Source of the DNA: an uncultured Flavobacteriales bacterium
GTDB lineage: Bacteria; Bacteroidota; Bacteroidia; Flavobacteriales_D; Crocinitomicaceae
Assembly: GCA_905479845.1 (NCBI GenBank)
Contig: CAJQOB010000137.1
Coordinates: 1-5,831, forward strand
DNA length: 5,831 bases
Reading direction: 5' to 3'
Part shown: positions 1-5,831 of the stretch, one piece after another
Position numbering within the stretch: the first letter of the stretch is position 1
Layout of the letters: the number at the start of each line of letters is the position of its first letter
The notes under the pieces: model-generated
The model's database searches: none
What the model saw: only the letters and a program-made list of their open reading frames with translations
What the model was told of the DNA's origin: nothing
Position numbers and translations under genes: made by a program

Positions 1-342
1 GAACCAGCGAAAAAAGAAGTGTTGACCGAAACGAAGAACGGTACCTTCACGCAGTATTATCCAGGGAAGAAGAAAGTTAAGTTTCAAGGACCTCAGGATG
101 CGGAAGGACGTCGCCACGGGATTTGGTATTTTTATGATGAGAGAGGAACGCAAATTTCCATGACGGATTACAAACATGGCAAAAAGCATGGCGTATCACT
201 GAAGAGGTTTCCGAACGGTTCAACGCACTATACGGGCGAATATGAGAACGATAAACAAGTTGGAATCTGGAAGACATACAATACCGACGGTAGTTTGTTG
301 GACAGCACTAATTACTCTGAACTTAATAAGAAATTAAAATAA
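1..342 (+). CDS. YwqK-type / MORN-like repeat protein A (3' part, 5' end outside window)
   Basis: The reading frame is open from base 1 to the TAA at 340-342 (113 codons seen), so the true start is probably upstream; the GTG at 19 is only the first internal start-like codon. From about residue 16 the protein is a run of MORN-like units of the COG2849 (YwqK) kind, with recurring G-x-W, aromatic-x-Y, HG and D/N-G positions, for example HGIWYFY, KKHGV and QVGIW. No signal peptide or membrane segment is visible in this part. The domain aligns without gaps to the C-terminal half of the next gene (about 36 of 83 residues identical), so the two are paralogous. Only 3 nt separate its stop from the next start, in the same frame (TAA AAA GTG), which suggests one operon. 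YwqK domains are annotated as antitoxin components in some bacteria, but no toxin is seen here. The upstream part may be another primase-N module or an ordinary MORN protein N-terminus; this cannot be decided here. Confidence 0.8.
   Translation, partial: EPAKKEVLTETKNGTFTQYYPGKKKVKFQGPQDAEGRRHGIWYFYDERGTQISMTDYKHGKKHGVSLKRFPNGSTHYTGEYENDKQVGIWKTYNTDGSLLDSTNYSELNKKLK
46..294 (+). repeat. Paralogous YwqK/MORN repeat block, copy 1 (gene A)
   Basis: The 83 codons align gap-free with 730-978 at an offset of 684 nt. About 36 residues are identical (43%), including the G-x-W, HGV and NDKQVG positions. At DNA level only short islands remain alike, for example 16 of 17 bases around 247-263. This block is clearly older or less constrained than the primase-N repeat. 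Confidence 0.85.
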
Positions 343-345
343 AAA

Positions 346-636
346 GTGGCGAAAATTCCTGCACATATCGTAGATGAAATCATGCAAACTGCTCTAATCG
401 AGGAGGTGATTGCCGATTTCGTAAATCTCAAACGAGCAGGAGCTAATTTGAAAGGACTGAGTCCGTTTACGGATGAGAAAAAACCTTCTTTTACTGTTTC
501 ACCCTCGAAGCAGATTTTTAAATGTTTCAAAACGGGAAAGGGAGGGAAAGTCGTTACCTTTCTGATGGAAAAAGAGCAGATGTCCTATCCTGTCGCTTTA
601 AGATGGTTAGCAGACAAATACAACATCATTATCCCG
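346..636 (+). repeat. Direct repeat, copy 1: dnaG 5'-end-like segment in gene B
   Basis: This segment pairs with 1008-1298 at a constant offset of 662 nt and without gaps over 97 codons. By hand count about 66 of 291 positions differ (about 77% identity). The differences are uneven: 12 in the first 120 nt (90%) and 54 in the remaining 171 (68%). Bases 352-383 are identical to 1014-1045 (32 nt). Similarity begins at the start codon and does not extend upstream; it ends near codon 97. Confidence 0.93.
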
Positions 637-1008
637 GATGAAGAAATAGCAAAACCGACAAGTAATATCGATCAAAATCGACAGGATACAGTCAAACAGG
701 ATGCGCTAAAAAAGAATACGAGCGAAGTTTATACAGAGCACTATCCGGGAGGTAGTCGAATTAAGTTGAAAGGTTTATTAGACGAGAAAGAACAGCGTCA
801 AGGCGTTTGGGACTATTACGCGGAAAACGGAGTTCATCTTTCCATGATGGAATACCGTGATGGACTTAAGCACGGTGTGTTCTTTCAGCGATACAAAACT
901 GGAATAATAAAACGCACAGGAAATTATAAAAACGATAAGCAAGTTGGTGAATGGGTAGAGTACAATGAAAGCGGTGTTCGCTCTAACATCAAAGCGTTTA
1001 CTGGTTAA
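346..1008 (+). CDS. DnaG N-terminal-domain / YwqK-repeat fusion protein B
   Basis: This is a 220-residue protein made of two unrelated modules. Residues 1-97 are a copy of the N-terminal template-binding (CHC2-type) domain of the DnaG encoded next door, about 80% identical, with the shared blocks MAKIPAHIVDEI, NLKGLSPFTDEK, KQIFKCF and ALRWLADKY. Residues 98-128 are a polar linker rich in D, Q, K and N. Residues 129-211 are YwqK/MORN-like repeats paralogous to gene A. The TOPRIM catalytic core and the helicase-binding domain of a primase are absent, so it cannot be a working primase. As in the neighbouring DnaG, three of the four classical zinc ligands are replaced (S39, T42, T63; only C60 remains). 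The GTG start is chosen because it aligns exactly with the DnaG ATG, because TAA lies two codons upstream in frame, and because the next in-frame ATG (codon 13) would cut into the conserved domain. The stop overlaps the dnaG start. A nucleic-acid-binding or DnaG-competing role is inference; the function is unknown. The frame is intact throughout, which argues against a decaying fragment. Confidence 0.88.
   Translation: MAKIPAHIVDEIMQTALIEEVIADFVNLKRAGANLKGLSPFTDEKKPSFTVSPSKQIFKCFKTGKGGKVVTFLMEKEQMSYPVALRWLADKYNIIIPDEEIAKPTSNIDQNRQDTVKQDALKKNTSEVYTEHYPGGSRIKLKGLLDEKEQRQGVWDYYAENGVHLSMMEYRDGLKHGVFFQRYKTGIIKRTGNYKNDKQVGEWVEYNESGVRSNIKAFTG
730..978 (+). repeat. Paralogous YwqK/MORN repeat block, copy 2 (gene B)
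   Basis: This is the partner of 46-294. It occupies residues 129-211 of protein B, between the polar linker and a 9-residue tail. The different offset (684 against 662 for the primase-N repeat) comes from the longer C-terminal tail of gene A. Confidence 0.85.
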
Positions 1009-1010
1009 TG
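1006..1010 (+). promoter_or_regulatory. Stop-start overlap TAATG joining gene B to dnaG
   Basis: The TAA stop of gene B shares its last base with the ATG of dnaG. No Shine-Dalgarno sequence precedes the ATG, and no convincing promoter for dnaG alone is visible. Terminating ribosomes may therefore reinitiate on dnaG, coupling the output of the two genes. The overlap is seen directly; the coupling is inferred. Confidence 0.6.
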
Positions 1011-1298
1011 GCAAAAATTCCTGCACATATCGTAGATGAAATCATTCAAACTGCTCGAATCGAGGAGGTGATCGGTGATTTCGTAAGTCTCAAAAGAGCA
1101 GGTTCCAATTTGAAAGGACTGAGTCCGTTCACAGATGAAAAAACGGCCTCGTTTGTCGTTTCACCTGCGAAGCAAATTTTTAAATGCTTCTCAACAAGTA
1201 AAGGGGGGAATGTGGTTTCTTTTTTGATGGAAAAGGAGCATTACTCGTACCCTGAGGCCCTACGTTGGTTGGCCGATAAATATGGGGTTCAAATTCCA
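1008..1298 (+). repeat. Direct repeat, copy 2: 5' end of dnaG
   Basis: This is the partner of 346-636. Both copies are in the same register relative to their start codons. Homologous recombination between them would therefore remove 662 bp and leave an intact dnaG with a hybrid N-terminus. Confidence 0.93.
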
Positions 1299-3053
1299 GA
1301 AGACAAGCCATTAACGCCAGAAGAGTTGGAGGCTATCTCTGAACGTGAGAGCTTGCATATTATCAACGAATTCGGACGAGACCACTTTAAAGACAATCTT
1401 CATAACTCAAATGAAGGGAAGAAAATTGCGATGAGCTACTTTGTAGAGCGTGGTTTTCGCCCTGATATCATTGAGAAATTTGAGCTCGGTTATTGTCTGA
1501 ATTCTGGAAAAGGATTCAGCGATGCAGCTTTAGCCAAGGGCTACAAGATGGAGTACATGGAGAAGGTTGGTTTGAGCAAAACCAAAGATGATCGCTATTT
1601 CGATTTCTTTCGAGGTCGTGTGATTTTCCCTATTCACAGTGTCTCAGGTCGTGTACTCGGGTTTGGAGGAAGAACACTCATCACCGATAAAAAAGTTGCC
1701 AAGTATTTCAATTCGCCAGAGAGCATCATTTACAACAAGAGTGAGATACTTTATGGATTGTATCACTCAAAGGGCGATATCATCAAGTACGATCAATGTT
1801 TCTTGTGTGAAGGATATACGGATGTCATTGCGATGTACCAGGCGGGTGTAAAGAATGTCGTGGCATCCTCAGGAACGTCTTTAACGAAGGAGCAAATTCG
1901 TTTGGTGAAGCGATATACCAAAAACATGACCATTCTTTATGATGGTGATGCAGCGGGAATCAAAGCTTCGTTCCGTGGAATTGACCTCATTCTGGAAGAA
2001 GGAATGAACGTGAAAGTTGTTCTTTTCCCTGAAGGAGAAGATCCAGATTCTTATTCGAAATCGGTAAGCACAACTGAGTTAGAAGAATATTTGAAAGATA
2101 ACGCACAAGATTTCATTTCTTTCAAAGCAGATATTCTTACAAATGGTGAAGATGATGATCCCATCAAACGCGCTCAATTTATCCGAGATATTGTTCAATC
2201 CGTTTCGTTGATCCCAGATCAAATTACGCGAAACGTATACATGCAAACGATAGGTCGGCGTTTTGATATGAGTGAGCAGGTTCTGGCAAATGAGTTGATC
2301 AAATTGCGGAAAACGAAGTTGGAACAGGATATGAAGCGCTCCGCTCGATCTCGTCCAACACCGAGCCCATCTCAAAGCTCAAGTTCAGGTCATCCTGATC
2401 TTCCACCAGAAGATTATGTTCCACCAGAATATAGAGACGGAAGCGAGGCAGCTCCAGCTCCGACTCCAAGCAAGCCCGCAACTCCTCAAATTGATCACAA
2501 TGAACACGATTTGATGCGGATTTTGGTGCAATATGGCCCTTTGGCTTTGACACAGAAGCATCTGAATAATGAAGGAGAGGAGGAAGAGTTTGAGACAAGT
2601 ATCACCGAGTTGATTTGCCATGAATTGGACATCGACGAATTAACCTTTGAACATCCTACTTTTGCAAAAATGCACCTGATTATTACTGATGCATTGGCTG
2701 AGAACACCCTGCTCAAATCGAGCTACTTCAAGCGAATGGAGGATCAAGAGATCGTGAAGTTTGTTTCGGATGTAGAAATGAACCAACGAGAAGTAAGTCA
2801 CAACTGGGTTACTAAACATAACATCTACACGAATACAGAAAAAGACAAGCTCCAAGCGGCTGTGATGGGCTCAATTTATTCCTTCAAACATTCACGCGTT
2901 GAACAAAGAATTCGCAAAATTCAAGAGGAATTGTCTACAAAAGCGGGTGAAATGGAGGATGATGAACTTATGGGACTCCTTGCTGAACAGGTAGCTTTAG
3001 AGAACGTCAAACGAATGATCGCTGAGAAATTAGGGAGAATCGTTCTTCGATAG
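1008..3053 (+). CDS. dnaG: DNA primase DnaG
   Basis: DnaG makes the RNA primers for lagging-strand synthesis and is recruited by the replicative helicase. The protein has 681 residues, normal for the family. Residues 1-97 form the N-terminal template-recognition domain. Residues about 118-260 are the DnaG catalytic N-subdomain, with the basic motif FRGRVIFPI at 201-209, GRVLGFGGRTL at 214-224 and KYFNSPES at 232-239. The TOPRIM core follows with EGYTDV (E268), SSGTSLT, DGDAAG (D312, D314) and EDPDSY (D346), so the metal-binding acidic residues are present. Residues 443-497 are a Pro/Ser/Ala-rich, probably disordered linker, and about 500-681 form the helical C-terminal helicase-binding domain. 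The usual Cys/His zinc ligands are replaced by S39, T42 and T63, leaving C60. The ATG at 1008 is supported by alignment to the start of gene B and to the family. It overlaps the preceding stop (TAATG) and has no Shine-Dalgarno sequence. It is the last gene of the apparent A-B-dnaG operon. Confidence 0.97.
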   Translation: MAKIPAHIVDEIIQTARIEEVIGDFVSLKRAGSNLKGLSPFTDEKTASFVVSPAKQIFKCFSTSKGGNVVSFLMEKEHYSYPEALRWLADKYGVQIPEDKPLTPEELEAISERESLHIINEFGRDHFKDNLHNSNEGKKIAMSYFVERGFRPDIIEKFELGYCLNSGKGFSDAALAKGYKMEYMEKVGLSKTKDDRYFDFFRGRVIFPIHSVSGRVLGFGGRTLITDKKVAKYFNSPESIIYNKSEILYGLYHSKGDIIKYDQCFLCEGYTDVIAMYQAGVKNVVASSGTSLTKEQIRLVKRYTKNMTILYDGDAAGIKASFRGIDLILEEGMNVKVVLFPEGEDPDSYSKSVSTTELEEYLKDNAQDFISFKADILTNGEDDDPIKRAQFIRDIVQSVSLIPDQITRNVYMQTIGRRFDMSEQVLANELIKLRKTKLEQDMKRSARSRPTPSPSQSSSSGHPDLPPEDYVPPEYRDGSEAAPAPTPSKPATPQIDHNEHDLMRILVQYGPLALTQKHLNNEGEEEEFETSITELICHELDIDELTFEHPTFAKMHLIITDALAENTLLKSSYFKRMEDQEIVKFVSDVEMNQREVSHNWVTKHNIYTNTEKDKLQAAVMGSIYSFKHSRVEQRIRKIQEELSTKAGEMEDDELMGLLAEQVALENVKRMIAEKLGRIVLR

Positions 3054-3066
3054 ATCATCCGATTTT

Positions 3067-3102
3067 CTGACACAGCTGCACTTCGACAGGCTCAGTGGTC
3101 AG
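3067..3102 (+). repeat. REP-like palindrome with loop GAGCCTGTCGA (- strand)
   Basis: The core at 3079-3097 is CACT, an 11-nt loop TCGACAGGCTC, then AGTG. An outer arm pair, CTGAC (3067-3071) and GTCAG (3098-3102), abuts the core on the right and is separated from it by 7 nt on the left. Read on the - strand the loop is GAGCCTGTCGA. I recall this form as a widely dispersed REP-like element (GAGCYTGTCGA loop with a variable stem) in Bacteroidota and other bacteria. Only one copy is in this window, so dispersal cannot be shown here. Confidence 0.55.
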
Positions 3103-3127
3103 CCTTTAGATTTCCCGACTTTTTTTT
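3067..3127 (+). terminator. Possible dnaG transcription terminator
   Basis: The hairpin at 3067-3102 begins 14 nt after the dnaG stop, and a run of eight T lies at 3120-3127. The 17-nt gap between stem and T run, and the bulged stem, are not those of a classical intrinsic terminator. The placement at the end of the transcription unit is the main argument. The remaining intergenic DNA to 3281 is AT-rich, and I see no further gene or RNA in it. Confidence 0.3.
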
Positions 3128-3281
3128 AGTCCATAATTTCATTTACTATAGACAATCGGACAATCCAACCAATCTAATAATCCAAAACCCCAAACAAATA
3201 ATCAACCATCCTTTACGAACTTTTGAAACGGCAATTTAAGCGAGATCAATCATTCATCTTTGAGTCAATAAAACTTGAAGT

Positions 3282-5831
3282 ATGTCTAAGAAAACACTGT
3301 TCATCGTTACTGGAATTGCGATTGTATTAGCAGCCGCACTATTCGTAATTGGGAAAGCAAACAAACAACGTGTAATTGAAGTTGATCCTGGATTTGCCAA
3401 ATATATCTCTGGATATTCCTCAGGGGCGCAAGGGCGAACCGTACCAATTGAAATCGAATTTGCTGATCCAATCCCGAAGTCATTTACAGATAGTAAATTG
3501 AAGGAATTGTTCACGATTACCCCGTTCGCAGCAGGAACTTTGGAGCGACTGAACGACCGTGTGCTTCGATTTACACCGAGCAATCCACTTCATTCTGATC
3601 AACTTTATACCGTTTCTTTTGCTTTGAGTGAAATTAGGAAAGTTGAGAGTAAATACGAGGACTTCGAATTTCAGTTTTCTACCTATCCTCAGAAGTTAAG
3701 CGTGGAGGGGAGACACTTGATTGCTTACCCAAACGCAACAGCTGATTACCGCTTTTGCACAGGGACGATTGTCGCAGCTGATTACGCTGATTCAGCGGCA
3801 TTGGCTAAAACTATTTCGGCTAGGCTAAACAAGAAAAAGGTAGATGTGAAAATGACCAATTACAATGGTTTCAATGAACTTGATTTTAAAATTGACAGCA
3901 TCCAACGAACGGAGGAAGATGGGGAATTAGTCATTAACTGGGATGGTCGAAGTATTGGTGCTGATGATAAGCGATCTCGAAAATTGGATGTTTCGGCCCT
4001 CGGGAACTACAAAGTAACCAACGTTAAAGTGATGTCGGAAGAAGAAGGTGATCAGTACCTTGAGATTCACTTTAGCGAAGCCTTACTTCCGCAGCAAAAC
4101 TTGAACGGAATCATCAAACTGGAAGGAGAAAAGAACTTGAATTTTCACATTGAAGAGAACACTGTTCGTGTGTTTCTCTCGAACCTTCTTGTTGGAGATA
4201 AAAAGTTAACAGTGGATAAAGGAATCAAAGATGGTTCTGGATATAGAATGAAAGAAGCATACTCGGCAGATGTGTTTTTCCCATCACCAAGTCCGAGAGT
4301 GAGGCTCCATGGAAACGGTTCAATTTTACCGAATTCTCAAGGGTTAATCTTTCCGTTTGAAACAGTTTCACTCAAAAGCGTCGACGTTCGAATCATTAAA
4401 ATCAAAGAGAAAAGTGTGCATCATTTTTTGCAGGTAAATGACCTTGATGGGGAAGATGAATTGTCGCGATTCGGAAAAGTTGTAGCCGAAAAACACGTCA
4501 AACTTAACATCAAAGAAGGAGATTCTGCTCGCTGGACTTCACACGTTCTTGACTTGAATAAATTGATAAAGCCCGAGTTAGGTGCCATTTACCGCGTTGG
4601 AATAAAGTTCGATAAGAACGATAGTTCCTGTGGATGTGCAATTGATGAGGAGAATGACAACGAGGAAGGGGATGAGGAAGATAAGTGGTCGGAGCGAACA
4701 TGGCGAGCTTACATGTATTCGTACGATGATTATGAAAGTTGGAATAGCTACCGCGACGACTCGAATCCGTGTGATCCTGATTACTACGACGGAAAAGCCG
4801 TGAATCGAAATATCTTAGCGTCGGATTTAGGGATCGTATTCAAATTGGACCAAGACAAACGAGGGCACATTTTCGTGAGTAACATGGTCACGGCAAAACC
4901 AATTTCAAATGCATCGATTTATTTCTACGACTATACAAGTGACCTCATTACTTCAGGGCGATGCGATGCGAACGGAATGTTGGCTCTTCCTTTGAGCGCA
5001 AAACCTTTCTTGCTGATTGCCAAGTATGGAAATCAACGCGGATACCTCAAGTTGAATGATCATTTCACCAATTCAACTTCTAAATTCGATGTGCAAGGGG
5101 AGAATCTCGAAAGAGCCGTAAAAGGAGTTTTTTATGGTGAACGCGGGGTTTGGCGCCCTGGCGATTCTTTGTTTTTATCCTTTGTGTTGAACGATCCGCA
5201 GAAAAGTATTCCCCTCAATCACCCTATTCAGTTTGAATTGAAAGATCCGAGTAATCGAACGGTTGATACTTATTCCGCAAAGAAAAATTCAACTGGAAGT
5301 TACGTCTTCCGAACAGCAACTAGACCGAATGCGAAAACCGGTTATTACTCCGTTTCTGCTCGAATTGGGAATCATTATTTTGAGAAAACCTTAAGAGTTG
5401 AAACGGTTAAACCAAATCGATTGAAAGTTAGTTTATCAGTAAATGATTCGGATTCTTCTATGTTACAGGCGAAATGGCTACATGGGGCGAGTGCTCAAAA
5501 TTTGAGGGCGAAAGTCTCAAGGGTTATTCGTCCAATGAAAACGTCATTTGCTAAATATCCGACTTACAGTTTTGACTCACCAATTCGTCCCTTTTATAAT
5601 CGTGATGAGGTGATATTCGATGCTGATTTGAATGCAGATGGTGAGGCCAAAATTCCAACGAAAGCTACAGAGTTAAAGTCTGCCCCTGGAATGCTCAATG
5701 CAACATACACAACGCGTGTCTTTGAGAAAAGTGGTGATTTCAGCATTGCGGTGGAGAAGAATTCCATTTCCCCATTCGATACCTTGATTGGGTTAGATAC
5801 ACCAAAAATGGATTTCACGGAATCATTGGAA
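3282..5831 (+). CDS. Alpha-2-macroglobulin family protein (5' part, 3' end outside window)
   Basis: The first 850 codons of a long gene are seen, running open to the right edge. Bacterial A2Ms are large envelope proteins thought to trap proteases; Bacteroidota forms are often well over 1500 residues. Residues 1-4 are charged and 6-24 form a hydrophobic segment, which could be a signal peptide or a membrane anchor; there is no lipobox cysteine. After VDPGFAKYISGYSSG (about 38-52) come beta-rich Ig-like segments (about 53-130 and 265-325). Further family landmarks are GNGSILPN followed by FPFETVSLKSVDVRIIKI (about 344-374), RNILASDLG (509-517) and the macroglobulin motif GVWRPGDSLFLSF (about 623-635). 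The thioester and C-terminal domains, if present, lie beyond the window. An acidic stretch (about 454-468) follows C450 and C452. The start is firm: an in-frame TGA lies at 3276-3278, and ATG 3282 is the first start after it. The 228-bp gap suggests transcription separate from dnaG. Confidence 0.9.
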   Translation, partial: MSKKTLFIVTGIAIVLAAALFVIGKANKQRVIEVDPGFAKYISGYSSGAQGRTVPIEIEFADPIPKSFTDSKLKELFTITPFAAGTLERLNDRVLRFTPSNPLHSDQLYTVSFALSEIRKVESKYEDFEFQFSTYPQKLSVEGRHLIAYPNATADYRFCTGTIVAADYADSAALAKTISARLNKKKVDVKMTNYNGFNELDFKIDSIQRTEEDGELVINWDGRSIGADDKRSRKLDVSALGNYKVTNVKVMSEEEGDQYLEIHFSEALLPQQNLNGIIKLEGEKNLNFHIEENTVRVFLSNLLVGDKKLTVDKGIKDGSGYRMKEAYSADVFFPSPSPRVRLHGNGSILPNSQGLIFPFETVSLKSVDVRIIKIKEKSVHHFLQVNDLDGEDELSRFGKVVAEKHVKLNIKEGDSARWTSHVLDLNKLIKPELGAIYRVGIKFDKNDSSCGCAIDEENDNEEGDEEDKWSERTWRAYMYSYDDYESWNSYRDDSNPCDPDYYDGKAVNRNILASDLGIVFKLDQDKRGHIFVSNMVTAKPISNASIYFYDYTSDLITSGRCDANGMLALPLSAKPFLLIAKYGNQRGYLKLNDHFTNSTSKFDVQGENLERAVKGVFYGERGVWRPGDSLFLSFVLNDPQKSIPLNHPIQFELKDPSNRTVDTYSAKKNSTGSYVFRTATRPNAKTGYYSVSARIGNHYFEKTLRVETVKPNRLKVSLSVNDSDSSMLQAKWLHGASAQNLRAKVSRVIRPMKTSFAKYPTYSFDSPIRPFYNRDEVIFDADLNADGEAKIPTKATELKSAPGMLNATYTTRVFEKSGDFSIAVEKNSISPFDTLIGLDTPKMDFTESLE

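Noticed and set aside
346..1008. Gene B as a decayed dnaG pseudogene
   Set aside because: The frame is intact for 220 codons, the fusion has a complete second domain, and substitutions keep the primase-N framework. It looks like a maintained fusion gene, although selection was not measured.
1..1008. Toxin-antitoxin module, based on the YwqK family label
   Set aside because: No toxin-like gene lies beside A or B, and YwqK/MORN repeats in Bacteroidota are common outside toxin-antitoxin pairs. The label alone is not evidence.
2079..2855. Several 70-100 codon open frames on the - strand inside dnaG
   Set aside because: They overlap each other and the well-supported primase coding frame, and their translations show no domain; they are antisense shadows.
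3117..3131. Mini-palindrome GACT / T run / AGTC as a terminator hairpin
   Set aside because: A 4-bp stem with an all-T loop is too weak. Only the T run was kept, as part of the tentative terminator.
3058..3160. Inverted repeat TCCGATTTTC (3058-3067) / GACAATCGGA (3151-3160)
   Set aside because: The arms match at 9 of 10 positions but lie 83 nt apart in AT-rich DNA. There is no transposase or target duplication, and chance is a fair explanation.
3255..3262. Possible Bacteroidota -7 box (CATCTTTG against TAnnTTTG) for the A2M gene
   Set aside because: It has one mismatch, and the nearest upstream TTTG (3222-3225) is about 29 nt away, too far for the usual -33/-7 spacing.
3254..3583. 109-codon open frame on the - strand
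   Set aside because: It lies opposite the start of the A2M gene and has no recognisable domain. The + strand frame has clear family motifs and a firm start.

Overview
The window looks like a chromosomal segment of a member of the Bacteroidota, most probably Flavobacteriales. Three things point that way. The DnaG primase has the zinc-ligand-free N-terminal domain that I recall from flavobacterial DnaG. The downstream gene is a large Bacteroidota-type alpha-2-macroglobulin. There are no clear Shine-Dalgarno sequences before the starts. The genus is not determined. All supported genes are on the + strand.

Layout: (1) 1-342 is the 3' end of a gene, open at the left edge, that codes for MORN-like / YwqK-type repeats. 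(2) 346-1008 is a complete small gene that joins a close copy of the first ~97 residues of DnaG to a YwqK-type repeat domain paralogous to gene 1. (3) 1008-3053 is full-length dnaG, starting inside the stop codon of gene 2 (TAATG). (4) 3054-3281 is an intergenic stretch with a REP-like palindrome (conserved loop GAGCCTGTCGA on the - strand) and a T tract. (5) 3282 to the right edge is the first 850 codons of an alpha-2-macroglobulin family gene.

The unusual part is 1-1300. It reads as a tandem array in which a primase N-terminal module and a YwqK-repeat module alternate: YwqK (A), primase-N plus YwqK (B), primase-N plus the rest of DnaG. The two primase-N copies are near-identical for the first 40 codons, with 4 of 34 conserved amino acids using different codons. 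They then become strongly diverged at silent sites, with 24 of 43 differing. This step suggests gene conversion or another recent exchange at the 5' ends, on top of an older duplication. The three genes are packed like an operon (3-nt gap, then a 1-nt overlap), so translation of the essential primase may be coupled to the fusion gene. What the fusion protein does is unknown. Interaction with the replication fork, or competition with DnaG, is inference only.

The A2M gene is separated from dnaG by 228 bp and is probably an independent unit concerned with envelope defence or quality control.
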